Source of the DNA: Nesterenkonia sp. Act20
Lineage (GTDB): Bacteria > Actinomycetota > Actinomycetes > Actinomycetales > Micrococcaceae
DNA: 64,000 nt
Direction: 5' to 3'
NCBI RefSeq assembly: GCF_019173455.1
Contig: NZ_JADPQH010000001.1
Location: 1,456,391 to 1,520,390 of the forward strand
The translations under genes and the position numbers were made by a program. Of the stretch, positions 23,990-33,095 are shown in pieces; position 1 is the stretch's first letter; every line of letters begins with the position of its first letter. Under the pieces are notes generated by a model. That model was not told where the DNA came from and made no database searches. It worked only from the letters and a program-made list of their open reading frames with translations.

Positions 23990-24885
23990 TCGCCGTTCTC
24001 TTCGCGGTAGGCGACGAGCTTGTCGGCCTGCAGCTCCACGATGGTGCTGAACGTCTCTGCCTCCATGTTCGCCGCGCTCACCATCAGCAGATGCCTGCCA
24101 TAGTCCACGCTCGCGGAGTAACCGAGCACCTCAACCATGCCCTCGCCGTTGTGGACATCCATGTCCAGCTCGATGCCCTCGAACTCCCTGGTCTCAAAGG
24201 GCTTCACGCGCACCGAGTCTGTCTCGCCGCGGAGCGGCGTGTCCGCGCAGTGGTCAAGCACCTGTTCCCAGACGGCCGTGGAGTCCTGAGGCTCCTCGAC
24301 GCCCAGCATCCACACGTAGAGGCTTTCGGTGCGGTCCTCGAGCTGGTGTTCGTATTCCTGGACGACACCGCCCTGCGGGTTCTCCCCCACCAGCTCGGCA
24401 TTGACCTGGTCCATCGCCGCGGCGCAGGCTCCCTCGCCGAAGTTCTCGGTGTAGACGTCCGCCCCGACCGCCAGCTGCTCCTGGAAGAAGTCCAGTCCGG
24501 TGAAGGTTGAGTGCCGGTCCGGGGTGAAGGGCAGTTCGCTCTCGGTCAACAGGATCTTCGCGATCTCCTGTTCCTCGAGCAGCTCCTCGGGCTCACTCTC
24601 GGACTCGGAGCCCTCCTCCGTCGACGCGCTCGAGGCACCGGACGCGGGATCACTGGACCCGGACTCGGAATCACCGGATGAGGCACCGGACTCGGCCCCA
24701 TCCGATGGCGCCGCGGGATCGGTGGGGTCGGCCGCGGAGGCTGAATCGCTGGCGAGGCTCGGATCCCCGGCACCCTGGGCGCAGCCTGTCAGTGACAGAG
24801 CTGCGGCGGCGATCAGCGCCGCGAACCTGGGAGCGCGGGCCTTGGGCGGCGCGGCTCCTCGAGCGGCAGAACGCATTCCGGTCAT
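23986..24885 (-). CDS. Putative lipoprotein, unknown function
   Basis: 299 residues. A basic N-terminus, the hydrophobic FAALIAAAALS and the lipobox LTGC (Cys about 35) predict a lipid-anchored exported protein. Residues 45-100 are a disordered Ser/Asp/Glu/Pro linker. The folded part (~105-299) contains single Cys in GACAAA and DHCADT that may pair. It somewhat resembles the extracellular sensor-like domains of actinobacterial lipoproteins, but I do not assign a family. GAGGGAA precedes the ATG; a TATACT -10 is at about plus 24953-24958. Confidence 0.6.
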   Translation of the reverse strand: MTGMRSAARGAAPPKARAPRFAALIAAAALSLTGCAQGAGDPSLASDSASAADPTDPAAPSDGAESGASSGDSESGSSDPASGASSASTEEGSESESEPEELLEEQEIAKILLTESELPFTPDRHSTFTGLDFFQEQLAVGADVYTENFGEGACAAAMDQVNAELVGENPQGGVVQEYEHQLEDRTESLYVWMLGVEEPQDSTAVWEQVLDHCADTPLRGETDSVRVKPFETREFEGIELDMDVHNGEGMVEVLGYSASVDYGRHLLMVSAANMEAETFSTIVELQADKLVAYREENGD

Positions 24886-25060
24886 GTTCCCTCAGGTCTC
24901 ATCGGTGCACGGTGCGACTGAACCGGGGCATGCCCCGGCCTTCACCGCAGAGAGTATATAACGCCGCGGGAGATTGACCCCAGGGAAACAGGCGAGGGCG
25001 GCCGGTCGAGCGGGCGTGCCAACGTGCTCGGGCAGCGTGCTCGGGGTGCGGGCATGGGCG

Positions 25061-26554
25061 CTACTGAAGGGCAGAGGTGAGCCGGAAGGTGTTGTCCAGG
25101 TACCGGACATACCAGGGACGGGTGGACCATTGGGCAAGGTCCAGCTCCGTGGAGAGCGCGAGGTAGCCGGAGAAGACCCGCTCGATATCGGCGACCTTGG
25201 CGTCGTCGACGATCATCAGTGTCACCTCCAGGTTCAGCGAGAAGGAGCGCATGTCCATATTCGAGGAGCCGAGCACTGCGACGTCGTCGTCGATGATCAT
25301 GAACTTCGCGTGGAGCACGTCAGGGTCCGGATAGCGGAAGATCCTTACGCCTGCCTCGAGCAGGATCTGGTAGTAGGACTGCTGGGCGTGCTGGACGGTG
25401 AACTGATCTGCCTTCTTCGAGACCAGCACCAGGACCTCCACATTGCGATGTGCCGCATTGGTCAGCGCGTAGAGCAGGGAGTCATCCGGGACCAGATAGG
25501 GGGTGGAGATGACGATCCGGTCCGTGGCCTGATAGATCAGATCGTTGAAGAGTCGAAGGTTGTTCTCATCGGGGAAGCCCGGCCCGGAGGGGACCACCTG
25601 CACGAGGCTGCCCCCGGAGGCCGCCTCGTCCGCCTCGAGGTCCACCAGCAGCTTCTCGCCGAGGTTCTCGTTGGTCTCCGCGTACCAGTCGGAGGCGAAG
25701 ACGATGTCGAGTCCGGTCACGGCGGGCCCGGTGAGCACCACGTTGAGCTCCACCCAGGCGCGTCCCATCCGCACCGCGGAGGCCCGCTGGTAGTGCGGTT
25801 CGATGAGATTCGTGGATCCGGTGAGTGCGGTGAGCCCATCGATGACGACGATCTTGCGGTGATTGCGCAGGTCCAGGCGCGAGAAGCGTCGACGCAGCGG
25901 TCGCACCGGCAGCACCCGGTGCCATTCGATCTGCGAGGCGCGCAGCCTTCGCTTGAGCCTGCGGTATCCGTGCACGCGGGCGGTGCCGAGGTGGTCGAAG
26001 AGCAGACGGACCTTGACGCCGCGCTGCGCCGCGCGCTCCAGGGCATCGAGCACAGGGCCGGTGTATTCAGGGTCGTCGCCGATGATGTAGAAGAGGACGT
26101 GGACGTATTCGCGCGCCTCGTCGATCTGATCCACGAGCCAGTTGAAGGTCTCCTGATAGTCGGAGATCAGCGTCAGCTGGTTGCCCTCCTGGATGGGGAA
26201 CGCGCCGAGGTTCCGGTTCATCACCGCGGTGGCGCTGAGCTGCTCGTCGTAGTCTCGGAGCTGATCCGAGAGGTCCATGTGACTGGTGGCCTTCAGCAGA
26301 GCCTCATTGATCCCGCGCTGGCGCTCCTGCCGTCGCGAGGAGAGCTTGCTTCGACCGATCAGCAGGAAAAGCGGAAGGGCGACGGCGGGGATGAAGAAGA
26401 CTGCCAGCAGCCAGGCCATGGCGGTGTTCGGTCGTCGATTGTCCGGGATGATGCCGATCACGGCCACCCTGATTCCGACCTCCAGCACCAGGATGCTCAG
26501 AAAGATCCACTGCGGTAGGGACTCGATCCCCAACCCGCTTATCGGCCACAGCAC
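25061..26554 (-). CDS. cls: Cardiolipin synthase (phospholipase D family)
   Basis: 497 residues. Two N-terminal membrane helices (WIFLSILVLEVGIRVAVIGI and TAMAWLLAVFFIPAVALPLF) precede two PLD phosphatidyltransferase motifs, HRKIVVIDG and HAKFMIIDD, each followed by GSTN or GSSN as in HKD enzymes. The product condenses two phosphatidylglycerols, or PG with CDP-DAG, to cardiolipin at the membrane. GTG start with GGAGG seven bases upstream. PLD-type Cls is one of two actinobacterial routes, so another Cls may exist elsewhere. Confidence 0.9.
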   Translation of the reverse strand: MLWPISGLGIESLPQWIFLSILVLEVGIRVAVIGIIPDNRRPNTAMAWLLAVFFIPAVALPLFLLIGRSKLSSRRQERQRGINEALLKATSHMDLSDQLRDYDEQLSATAVMNRNLGAFPIQEGNQLTLISDYQETFNWLVDQIDEAREYVHVLFYIIGDDPEYTGPVLDALERAAQRGVKVRLLFDHLGTARVHGYRRLKRRLRASQIEWHRVLPVRPLRRRFSRLDLRNHRKIVVIDGLTALTGSTNLIEPHYQRASAVRMGRAWVELNVVLTGPAVTGLDIVFASDWYAETNENLGEKLLVDLEADEAASGGSLVQVVPSGPGFPDENNLRLFNDLIYQATDRIVISTPYLVPDDSLLYALTNAAHRNVEVLVLVSKKADQFTVQHAQQSYYQILLEAGVRIFRYPDPDVLHAKFMIIDDDVAVLGSSNMDMRSFSLNLEVTLMIVDDAKVADIERVFSGYLALSTELDLAQWSTRPWYVRYLDNTFRLTSALQ

Positions 26555-26643
26555 GTCATCGCCTCCAAACCCTTCTGGGACAGCCTACTGGGTGCTCGCT
26601 GGGCGCCCAGCACACTCAGGCCTCGCAGCGGGCGTGCAGGCGC

Positions 26644-26649
26644 TAGGCT
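26644..26649 (+). promoter_or_regulatory. -10 box for pabC (leaderless)
   Basis: TAGGCT, six bases, then the ATG at 26656. Confidence 0.5.
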
Positions 26650-26655
26650 GTAGCC

Positions 26656-27612
26656 ATGGCTGAGCACTTTCGCGATGACTCCGTGGCCGCCGTCGCTGTA
26701 CGGATCGACGCCGAACACACCTCCGGACTGGTATTCGACCCGCACCAGCCCCAACTGCGCATCACAGACCTCGGCGCTGTGCGCGGCGACGGCATCTTCG
26801 AGACCATGCTGGCGGTCAACGGGACCCCACGGAAGCTCGACGCGCACCTGGCACGGATGCGCCGGTCAGCCGGCATCCTGGATATCGGCATCCCGCCGGC
26901 AGAGTCTTGGGAGGCCGCCATCGGGCTGGGCCTCGAGGAGTACCGGGCCCGCGGCGGCGTGCCGGAGGAGCTGGCGATCAAGCTGGTGGCCACGCGCGGC
27001 GTCGAGGGTGAACCTGCCTCCGAGGACCCCGCCTTCGCCGGAACCTACTGGGCCACGCTGACCCCGGTGGCGGACTCCATGCGCGCGAACCGCGGGACCC
27101 CGCTGGCGGTCACCCTGCTGGACCGCGGATACGACTCCACCGCCGCTGAACGGGCCCCCTGGCTGGTGCTGGGCGCCAAGACGCTGAGCTACGCGGTGAA
27201 CATGGCCGCGCTGCGGCACGCCGATGCCCACGGGTTCGACGACGTCATCTTCACCACCTCCGACGGCCAGGTGCTTGAAGGACCGACCTCCACGGTGCTG
27301 ATCGCCAGGCGCGGCGCCGAGGGTGAGCCGCCGACGCTGATCACCCCTGTGCTGGAGACCGGCATTCTTCCCGGCACCACGCAGGGAGCCATCTTCACCG
27401 CCGCCGAGCGTGCGGGATGGAAGCTCGGCTACGGGCCGCTGACTCCAGAGGACCTCTACACGGCCGATCACCTCTGGCTGCTCTCCTCGGTGCGGCTCGC
27501 CGCACCCGTCGAGCGCCTGGACGAGCACCGTCTCGCGGTGGACCCGGAGCTGACCGCCACGCTGAACAGCTTCCTGGACCAGGACCTGCCGGTCAACCAC
27601 CCGGTGGACTAG
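26656..27612 (+). CDS. pabC: Aminodeoxychorismate lyase (class IV aminotransferase fold)
   Basis: 318 residues of the branched-chain aminotransferase/PabC fold: ITDLGAVRGDGIFETML near the N-terminus, the PLP Lys in VLGAKTLSYAVNMAALRHA, and DDVIFTTSDGQVLEGPTSTV for cofactor phosphate binding. It would release p-aminobenzoate and pyruvate from aminodeoxychorismate for folate synthesis. Pairing with the pabB-like gene upstream supports PabC over D-amino-acid transaminase or IlvE. It appears leaderless with its own promoter. Confidence 0.8.
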   Translation: MAEHFRDDSVAAVAVRIDAEHTSGLVFDPHQPQLRITDLGAVRGDGIFETMLAVNGTPRKLDAHLARMRRSAGILDIGIPPAESWEAAIGLGLEEYRARGGVPEELAIKLVATRGVEGEPASEDPAFAGTYWATLTPVADSMRANRGTPLAVTLLDRGYDSTAAERAPWLVLGAKTLSYAVNMAALRHADAHGFDDVIFTTSDGQVLEGPTSTVLIARRGAEGEPPTLITPVLETGILPGTTQGAIFTAAERAGWKLGYGPLTPEDLYTADHLWLLSSVRLAAPVERLDEHRLAVDPELTATLNSFLDQDLPVNHPVD

Positions 27613-27670
27613 CGCGCCACGCGTCGGGTCGTTCCGGAGAGGTTCAGCGTCTGGTCCTTTTCGGGCACGT

Positions 27671-28486
27671 TCAGAACTGACGCGCGTTCTCCAGCACCGG
27701 CACCATGGTCCGGGTGTGAGAGACCACCGCTGGGTCGACCTCGGCGAGCAGCAGCTCCGGCGCGTCGCCGGCCTCTGCGAGCGGCACCCCCAGGGGGGAG
27801 ACGAGCATCGAATGACCCACTCCGGTGGGTGCGCCCTGGATCGACTCGACGCCGGCGGCCGCCGGTTCTGCCTGGCCACAGGCGAGGATGTACTGAGTGG
27901 AGTCCAGCGCCCTCGCCCGCGCCAACAGCCGCCACTGGTCGAGCTTTCCCTCCCCCGCGCCCCAGGAAGCGGGCACCAGGGTCACGTGGGCGCCCGAACG
28001 AGCGTGAGCGATGAAGAGGTTCGGGAACCGGATGTCATAGCAGGTGGCCAGGCCGAACGTGACGCCGTCCAGCTGGAACTGGGCGGGGCTTCGACCGGCC
28101 TGGACGCCGTCGGACTCCTTGAAGCCGAAGGCGTCGTAGAGGTGGATCTTGTCGTAGGCCACATCGATGTCCGCATCCGGCCCCACGGCGAGCAGCGTGT
28201 TCACCACCCGAGGGTGCCCGTCCGCGCTGGGAACACCTGGAGTGAACATCCCCGCGACGATCACGATGCGGAACTCGCGGGCCAATCGACGCACGGCTTC
28301 GGCCCAGGGGCCGGTCACGGGTTCTGCGATGGGCGGAAGCGGGTGCCCGAAGGCCCGCTGGGTCGCCTCGGGGAAGACCACGACCTTCGCGCCGGCATAG
28401 GAGGCACGGTAGGTGTACTCGCGCATCAGCGCGAGATTGGCCTCCGGATCGGGGCCGGTGGTGATCTGAGCAGCAGCGATGCGCAT
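27671..28486 (-). CDS. Carbon-nitrogen hydrolase (nitrilase superfamily, Nit-like)
   Basis: 271 residues with the full Glu-Lys-Cys triad: Glu in VVFPEATQRAF, Lys in AYDKIHLYD and Cys in ATCYDIRFP. The length and the IHLYDAFGF motif match the omega-amidase/Nit2 and deaminated-glutathione amidase branch, which act in metabolite repair. It begins four bases after the DUF4235 gene stop, so they are co-transcribed. Confidence 0.85.
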   Translation of the reverse strand: MRIAAAQITTGPDPEANLALMREYTYRASYAGAKVVVFPEATQRAFGHPLPPIAEPVTGPWAEAVRRLAREFRIVIVAGMFTPGVPSADGHPRVVNTLLAVGPDADIDVAYDKIHLYDAFGFKESDGVQAGRSPAQFQLDGVTFGLATCYDIRFPNLFIAHARSGAHVTLVPASWGAGEGKLDQWRLLARARALDSTQYILACGQAEPAAAGVESIQGAPTGVGHSMLVSPLGVPLAEAGDAPELLLAEVDPAVVSHTRTMVPVLENARQF

Positions 28487-28490
28487 CGGA

Positions 28491-28760
28491 TCAGACCTCG
28501 GAACCAGCTCCGAACTTGCTGCGCATCTTCTTCACCGTGGAACTCGCGCCACGCTGGGAGAGCACCTGCACGGCTGCCGAGACCACCGCTGAGCCGATGG
28601 AGAAGGCGAGTGCACGCTTGAGCGTCATCTCATCGTTGGCCACCCGGGGGGCGTCGTCGCCGGTGGCCTTCTTCCACACGAAGTCGAAGAGGCGAGTGGC
28701 GATGAAGCCACCGCCCAGTGAGATGCCAAGAGCCATGCCCTTATCGAGAAGCTTGTCCAC
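28491..28760 (-). CDS. DUF4235 small membrane protein
   Basis: 89 residues with two hydrophobic helices (MALGISLGGGFIATRLFDFV and LAFSIGSAVVSAAVQVLSQR) separated by a charged loop WKKATGDDAPR, and a basic C-terminus. This layout is that of DUF4235 proteins common in actinobacteria, of unknown function. The GTG at 28760 with GGAGG five bases upstream is preferred to upstream starts, which would run into the divergent promoter. Confidence 0.75.
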   Translation of the reverse strand: MDKLLDKGMALGISLGGGFIATRLFDFVWKKATGDDAPRVANDEMTLKRALAFSIGSAVVSAAVQVLSQRGASSTVKKMRSKFGAGSEV

Positions 28761-28799
28761 AGTGTCCTCCGTTGCAGGTGGGTCGAGTGTCTCTGGTGC

Positions 28800-28806
28800 T
28801 ACTCTA
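28800..28806. promoter_or_regulatory. Overlapping divergent -10 boxes
   Basis: TACTCT (plus, 28800-28805) for the TPP-riboswitch transcript overlaps TAGAGT (minus, 28806-28801) for the DUF4235-nitrilase operon. If both are real, the two promoters compete. Confidence 0.4.
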
Positions 28807-28825
28807 GTGCACGTCATTTGAGACA

Positions 28826-28952
28826 CGACAGGGGAGCGCCCCTCGGTGCCAGACACAGCTGACCAGCTGTGATGTCACCGCCAGGACGCTGAGAGTGGGC
28901 TGAAGGCCCAGACCCTCGAACCTGATCAGGTTAGGACCTGCGAAGGAAGTCG
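28826..28952 (+). promoter_or_regulatory. TPP riboswitch
   Basis: The thi-box is clear: CGCTGAGA, then GACCCTCGAACCTGATCAGG and TTAGGACCTGCGAAGGAAG, which form the conserved pyrimidine- and pyrophosphate-binding core. P1 can form between CGAC (28826-28829) and GTCG (28949-28952), and a P3 extension hairpin ACAGCTGACCAGCTGT is present. About 80 bases downstream, TTTCCTCC could pair with the GGGAGAA ribosome site of ykoE, so control is probably at translation. It represses thiamine uptake when thiamine pyrophosphate is abundant. Confidence 0.95.
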
Positions 28953-29042
28953 AGATTCTGCACTCGGATGCTGATGCTTGTGAGCAGCAGCTTTCCTCCT
29001 GCGTGCTCCTGGTCCGCCCTCACCTGTACAGGGAGAAGCATC

Positions 29043-29672
29043 ATGAGCAGCAGAAAAACAACCACCAGGTCATGGTCCTGGACGGTCTCCGACATCGTGG
29101 TGGCCTCGGTGCTCGCCGTCGCTTCGGGTGTCATCTTCTGGGGCTGGAACCTCAGCTATCACCTCATCGGGAACCTCTTCGTCTTCTACCCGCCCGTGGA
29201 GACCCTCGTGCACGGCATGTGGCTCTTTCCGGCGGTACTCGGCGCGCTGGTGATCCGTAAACCCGGCGCCGCAATCTACTGCGAGATGGTCGCGGCGGCG
29301 GTCTCCGCGCTGCTCGGCTCTCAGTGGGGGCTGACGGTCCTCTCCTCCGGCTTCATGCAGGGGCTCGGTGCCGAGCTGGTCTTCCTCGCGGTTCTCTACC
29401 GCAGGTTCAGCCTGGAGTTCGCGACGCTCGCCGGCGCGGCCTCGGGGCTGACCGGCGGCATCACGTACCACTGGATCGTGCCGATGTATGCCTACGCACC
29501 GCTCGAGACCATCATCCACATCTCCTGTTTCGCGCTCTCCGGGGCGGTCATCGCCGGAGTGCTGCCCTGGCTCGCCACGCGTGGGCTCGCGGCCTCCTCC
29601 GTGCTGGGGCCGCTGGCCTCACGTCGCGCCCATCGCGAACCGATGCTGCTGGGCGGCACGCCGCGTGGGTGA
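29043..29672 (+). CDS. ykoE: ECF transporter S component for thiamine/HMP (YkoE family)
   Basis: 209 residues, six hydrophobic segments beginning DIVVASVLAVASGVIFWGWN and including YHWIVPMYAYAPLETIIHIS. The YkoE pattern (WGWNLSYHLIGNLFVFYPPVETL) is clear. It binds the thiamin precursor (hydroxymethylpyrimidine or thiamine) at the membrane and docks with the energising module. The TPP riboswitch directly upstream supports the substrate. The ATG at 29043 is set by GGGAGAA at 29031-29037. The stop overlaps the next start. Confidence 0.9.
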   Translation: MSSRKTTTRSWSWTVSDIVVASVLAVASGVIFWGWNLSYHLIGNLFVFYPPVETLVHGMWLFPAVLGALVIRKPGAAIYCEMVAAAVSALLGSQWGLTVLSSGFMQGLGAELVFLAVLYRRFSLEFATLAGAASGLTGGITYHWIVPMYAYAPLETIIHISCFALSGAVIAGVLPWLATRGLAASSVLGPLASRRAHREPMLLGGTPRG

Positions 29673-32058
29673 AGCTCCCGGCGTCGCCGTGACGGCCGAG
29701 GGTTGGAGCTGGCAGCACGCCGAGCGGGAGACACCCGCGATCGCGGGGCTGGACCTGCAGATCTCCGCCGGGGAGAAGGTGCTGCTGGCAGGAGCCTCCG
29801 GAGCTGGCAAGTCCACGCTTCTGCATGGACTTGCGGGCGTCCTGCACGATGAGGATGCCCAGGCTGCCGGGCAGCTGCTCCTGGACGGGGTCCCCGCCGA
29901 ACAGGCCAGAGGCCGCGCGGGGCTCATGCAGCAGGATCCCGAATCCCAGGTGGTGCTCTCCCGCATCGGCGACGACGTGGCCTTCGCCGCCGAGAACCTC
30001 GCCGTGCCGCGTGCAGAGATCTGGGGCCGCGTGGACCGTGCGCTGGAAGCTGTGGGGCTCGGCGGATTCGGACTCGAGCACCCCAGTGCCAAGCTCTCCG
30101 GCGGTCAGAAGCAGCGGCTGGCCCTCGCCGGCATCCTTGCCATGCGGCCAGGGCTGCTGCTGCTGGACGAGCCCACGGCGAACTTGGACCCCGCGGGTGT
30201 GCGGCAGGTCCGTGACGCGGTGCTCCGCTCAGCAGAGCTCACCGGCGCCACGGTGATCGTGGTCGAACACCGGCTCGAGATCTGGGCGGAGCACATGGAC
30301 ACGCTCGTGGTCCTGGGGACCGGGGCGGGAGTTCGTCGCCGCAGCCCGGCGGCACAGATCCGCACGGATGAAGCCCTCGGTGACGAGCTCTCCAGCATGG
30401 GCCTCTGGGTGCCAGGTCGAGACCCGCTGCGCGGACTGAGCATCCCCCGCAGCGCAGGTGCTGACCGGGAGGACCCACCGCCTGAGCCTCTATGCCCTGA
30501 ACCGCAGGGTGAGCTGCTGCTGCATGCCGGCGGACTCGCGGTGGGCCGGCATTCGCCCACCACGCGATGGCGGCGCGGCGCCATCGCCCCACCGACGCTG
30601 ACCGGCGTCGAGGTCGAGATTCGTCGCGGAGAGACGCTGGGGATCACCGGTGCCAACGGTGCCGGAAAGTCCACGCTGCTGCTGACCCTGGCCGGTCTGC
30701 TTCCGGCTCATGGCGGAACCCTCACGGCGACCGCAGGGCTCAAGGGCGACGGGCCGGGTGAGCTGCTGGCAGCCGATCCCCACGACTGGCGATCCGCTGA
30801 TCTCGTGGCTCGGATCGGCATGGTCTTTCAGGAGCCGGAGCATCAGTTCGTGCGCGGCAGCGTTGCCGAGGAGCTCGCACTCGGCGCTGAGCAGGCGAAG
30901 GTCCCCGGCACTGCGGAACCCCTCTACACCCCGGCTGAGATCGACGCTCGCGTGCAGCGGCTGCTGGACCGGCTGGGGCTGCGCGCCCTGGCTCAGGCGA
31001 ATCCCTTCACCCTCTCCGGAGGGGAGAAGCGGCGGCTCTCGGTGGGCACGGTGCTGGCGGCGGGCCCCGAACTGCTGCTGCTCGATGAGCCCACGTTCGG
31101 GCAGGACGCACACACTTTCCGCGAGCTCATCTCCCTGCTCCAGGACCATGTCGACGCGGGAGGCACCGTGCTGGCCGTCACCCACGACGCCGCCTTCCTG
31201 CGCGGCCTCCAGGCGCGGGAGCTCAAGCTCCAACGCGGCACTCCCCCACCCGAGGCCCCTGCCGCCGGCGAACTCTTCGGTGGGATGCGGGCGGATTCCT
31301 GGCTGGGTCGACGCAATGCGCTGGCCAAACTCATCGCCGTCTTCCTGATCACGGCGGCACTGGTGGTGACCATCGACGTGGTGAGCGCCGGCGTCGTCGT
31401 GCTCGCGAGCCTGGCTGCGCTGCCGCTGGCCGGCATCCGCGCCGCGGGACTGCTCAGACTCATGTGGCCCTTCGCGCTGGGAGCGGTGGTGGCGGCCTGG
31501 GGCACGGCGCTGGCCGCCGAGGAGTCAGGAGCGGTGCTCGTCGATCTGGGATTCACCACGATCAGCGAGGGGTCCCTCGCGCTGGGCCTGGCGCTCGGGG
31601 CACGTGCCTTCGCGATCGTGCTGCCCTCGGTGATCATCTTCTCCACGACTGACCCGACAGACCTGGCTGACTCGCTGGCGCAGCAGCTGCGGCTGCCGGC
31701 TCGGTTCGTGCTCGGCGCCCTGGCGGCGATGCGGCTGCTGGGGCTCCTCGCCGAGCACTGGACCACGCTGGGCCATGCGCGGCGCGCGCGCGGAGTGGGT
31801 GCCCACGGCGGCGTCAGGCAGCGACTGCGCAGCACGCTCTCGCAGGCGTTCGGGCTGCTGGTCCAGGCGATCCGCATGGCGACTCGACTTGCAGTGACGA
31901 TGGAATCCCGTGGGTTCGGCGCCGGCAGGCGGACCTGGGCTCGTCCCGCCCGATTCCACGCGGCAGATGTGCCGGTCATCCTGGGGGGCGCCCTGATCGG
32001 AGCCGCGGCCGTCTGCGCGGCGGTGGCAGCGGGCACCTGGAACTTCGTCTGGTCCTGA
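29665..32058 (+). CDS. Fused ECF energising module: two ATPases plus EcfT (YkoD-YkoC)
   Basis: About 797 residues. ATPase 1: GASGAGKST, LSGGQKQRLALAG, LLLLDEPTANLD. ATPase 2: GANGAGKST, LSGGEKRRLSVG, LLLLDEPTFGQD. From about residue 545 comes an EcfT membrane part with five helices (for example LIAVFLITAALVVTIDVVSA) and both coupling motifs ARRARGVG and ESRGFGAG. In Bacillus YkoD (two ATPases) and YkoC (T) are separate proteins; here all three are one chain. GTG 29665 overlaps the ykoE stop by eight bases; GTG 29689 is an alternative. Confidence 0.88.
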   Translation: MGEAPGVAVTAEGWSWQHAERETPAIAGLDLQISAGEKVLLAGASGAGKSTLLHGLAGVLHDEDAQAAGQLLLDGVPAEQARGRAGLMQQDPESQVVLSRIGDDVAFAAENLAVPRAEIWGRVDRALEAVGLGGFGLEHPSAKLSGGQKQRLALAGILAMRPGLLLLDEPTANLDPAGVRQVRDAVLRSAELTGATVIVVEHRLEIWAEHMDTLVVLGTGAGVRRRSPAAQIRTDEALGDELSSMGLWVPGRDPLRGLSIPRSAGADREDPPPEPLCPEPQGELLLHAGGLAVGRHSPTTRWRRGAIAPPTLTGVEVEIRRGETLGITGANGAGKSTLLLTLAGLLPAHGGTLTATAGLKGDGPGELLAADPHDWRSADLVARIGMVFQEPEHQFVRGSVAEELALGAEQAKVPGTAEPLYTPAEIDARVQRLLDRLGLRALAQANPFTLSGGEKRRLSVGTVLAAGPELLLLDEPTFGQDAHTFRELISLLQDHVDAGGTVLAVTHDAAFLRGLQARELKLQRGTPPPEAPAAGELFGGMRADSWLGRRNALAKLIAVFLITAALVVTIDVVSAGVVVLASLAALPLAGIRAAGLLRLMWPFALGAVVAAWGTALAAEESGAVLVDLGFTTISEGSLALGLALGARAFAIVLPSVIIFSTTDPTDLADSLAQQLRLPARFVLGALAAMRLLGLLAEHWTTLGHARRARGVGAHGGVRQRLRSTLSQAFGLLVQAIRMATRLAVTMESRGFGAGRRTWARPARFHAADVPVILGGALIGAAAVCAAVAAGTWNFVWS

Positions 32059-32116
32059 ACCCGGGCTGGCGGACGGGCCGCTCACCGGGCGGAGCGATCC
32101 GTCAGCTCGCGGTCGG

Positions 32117-32503
32117 TCAGCCGCGGTTGGGCGGCTGTTCCCGGCTGATCCGCTCCACCGCACTGGCCAGCTCGTCGTGGGTCAGCAGGTCCCGGCGCAT
32201 GTGTTTGGTGCGGTAGCCCGAGCGGCCCACCACGTGGGCGCTGACCGGAGCGGTGAGCAGCAGCAGACCCCAGGCGAGCACCACGATCGGCACCAGCTCC
32301 CAGGATCGCCAGGTGATCGCGGCCGCCAGAAGCAGCGCGAGCAGGCCCAGCACCTGGGGCTTGGTGGCGGCGTGCATGCGCGAATGCAGATCCGGCAGCC
32401 GAACCAGTCCGATGCCGGCGGCAAGGGACATCAGTCCACCGACCACCAGCAGCACCGACGCCAGGGCGTCCAGGATCACGTCTGCGGTGGGTGACTCAAG
32501 CAT
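32117..32503 (-). CDS. mrpG: Na+/H+ antiporter subunit G
   Basis: 128 residues with three membrane helices (LASVLLVVGGLMSLAAGIGL, MHAATKPQVLGLLALLLAAAI, LVPIVVLAWGLLLLTAPVSA), and the MnhG signature RLPDLHSRMHAATKPQ. It is the last gene of the mrp operon; its start overlaps mrpF by eight bases. The basic C-terminal tail is about 25 residues longer than usual. Confidence 0.92.
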   Translation of the reverse strand: MLESPTADVILDALASVLLVVGGLMSLAAGIGLVRLPDLHSRMHAATKPQVLGLLALLLAAAITWRSWELVPIVVLAWGLLLLTAPVSAHVVGRSGYRTKHMRRDLLTHDELASAVERISREQPPNRG

Positions 32504-33095
32504 CGCGGTCCTCCTGCTGCTGGGGGGATGACGTCGACTCAGGCTTCGGCGTGGAATCGGGCTGCGACTCCGGCTTCGGCGGCTGCCGTGACTCCGGCTC
32601 CGCCTCCTCAGGCATGGGGTCCTCGCGCCGCTTCGGTGTGAAGCCTGAACGGGCCAGCGCCGAGAACCAGGAGGTGGACTCGTCCTCCAGCGGCCCGACG
32701 CCGGGCATCACCGGGGTGGAGATCGGCTGATGCGGGGTCTCGGGTTCGCCTTCCTGCTGTGACGAGCTGCCGACCGGAACAGCGGGCGGAAAGGGCACCG
32801 GGTCGTGTGCGGGAGCGTCGGGGGCGACCTCCTCGGGAGAGCGCACCACCACGTAGCGGGCGATCGCAACGGCGCCCAGGAATCCGATCACCGCGGTGAC
32901 CACCACAAAGAGGATGAAGTCCTGGTGATCGTTGATCACCATGTCCACGATCATCATCGAGGCGACGATGATCAGCATGACGTCGAGGCTGATCACTCGG
33001 TCCAGCACCGAGGGACCCTTGTAGATCCGGTAGACGGTGCCTGCGGCGCCCAGAGCGAGCAGCACCTGGGTGATGTGCACTGCGGTCTCGAGCAT
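32496..33095 (-). CDS. mrpF: Na+/H+ antiporter subunit F with long acidic C-terminal tail
   Basis: The first ~90 residues are a normal MrpF: three helices with GPSVLDRVISLDVMLIIVAS. A further ~110 residues rich in Pro, Glu, Ser and Gln follow, not seen in standard MrpF (about 90 residues). The frame is open and ends at the expected overlap with mrpG, so the tail is real coding sequence. The ATG overlaps the mrpE stop (TGATG). Confidence 0.9.
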   Translation of the reverse strand: MLETAVHITQVLLALGAAGTVYRIYKGPSVLDRVISLDVMLIIVASMMIVDMVINDHQDFILFVVVTAVIGFLGAVAIARYVVVRSPEEVAPDAPAHDPVPFPPAVPVGSSSQQEGEPETPHQPISTPVMPGVGPLEDESTSWFSALARSGFTPKRREDPMPEEAEPESRQPPKPESQPDSTPKPESTSSPQQQEDRDA

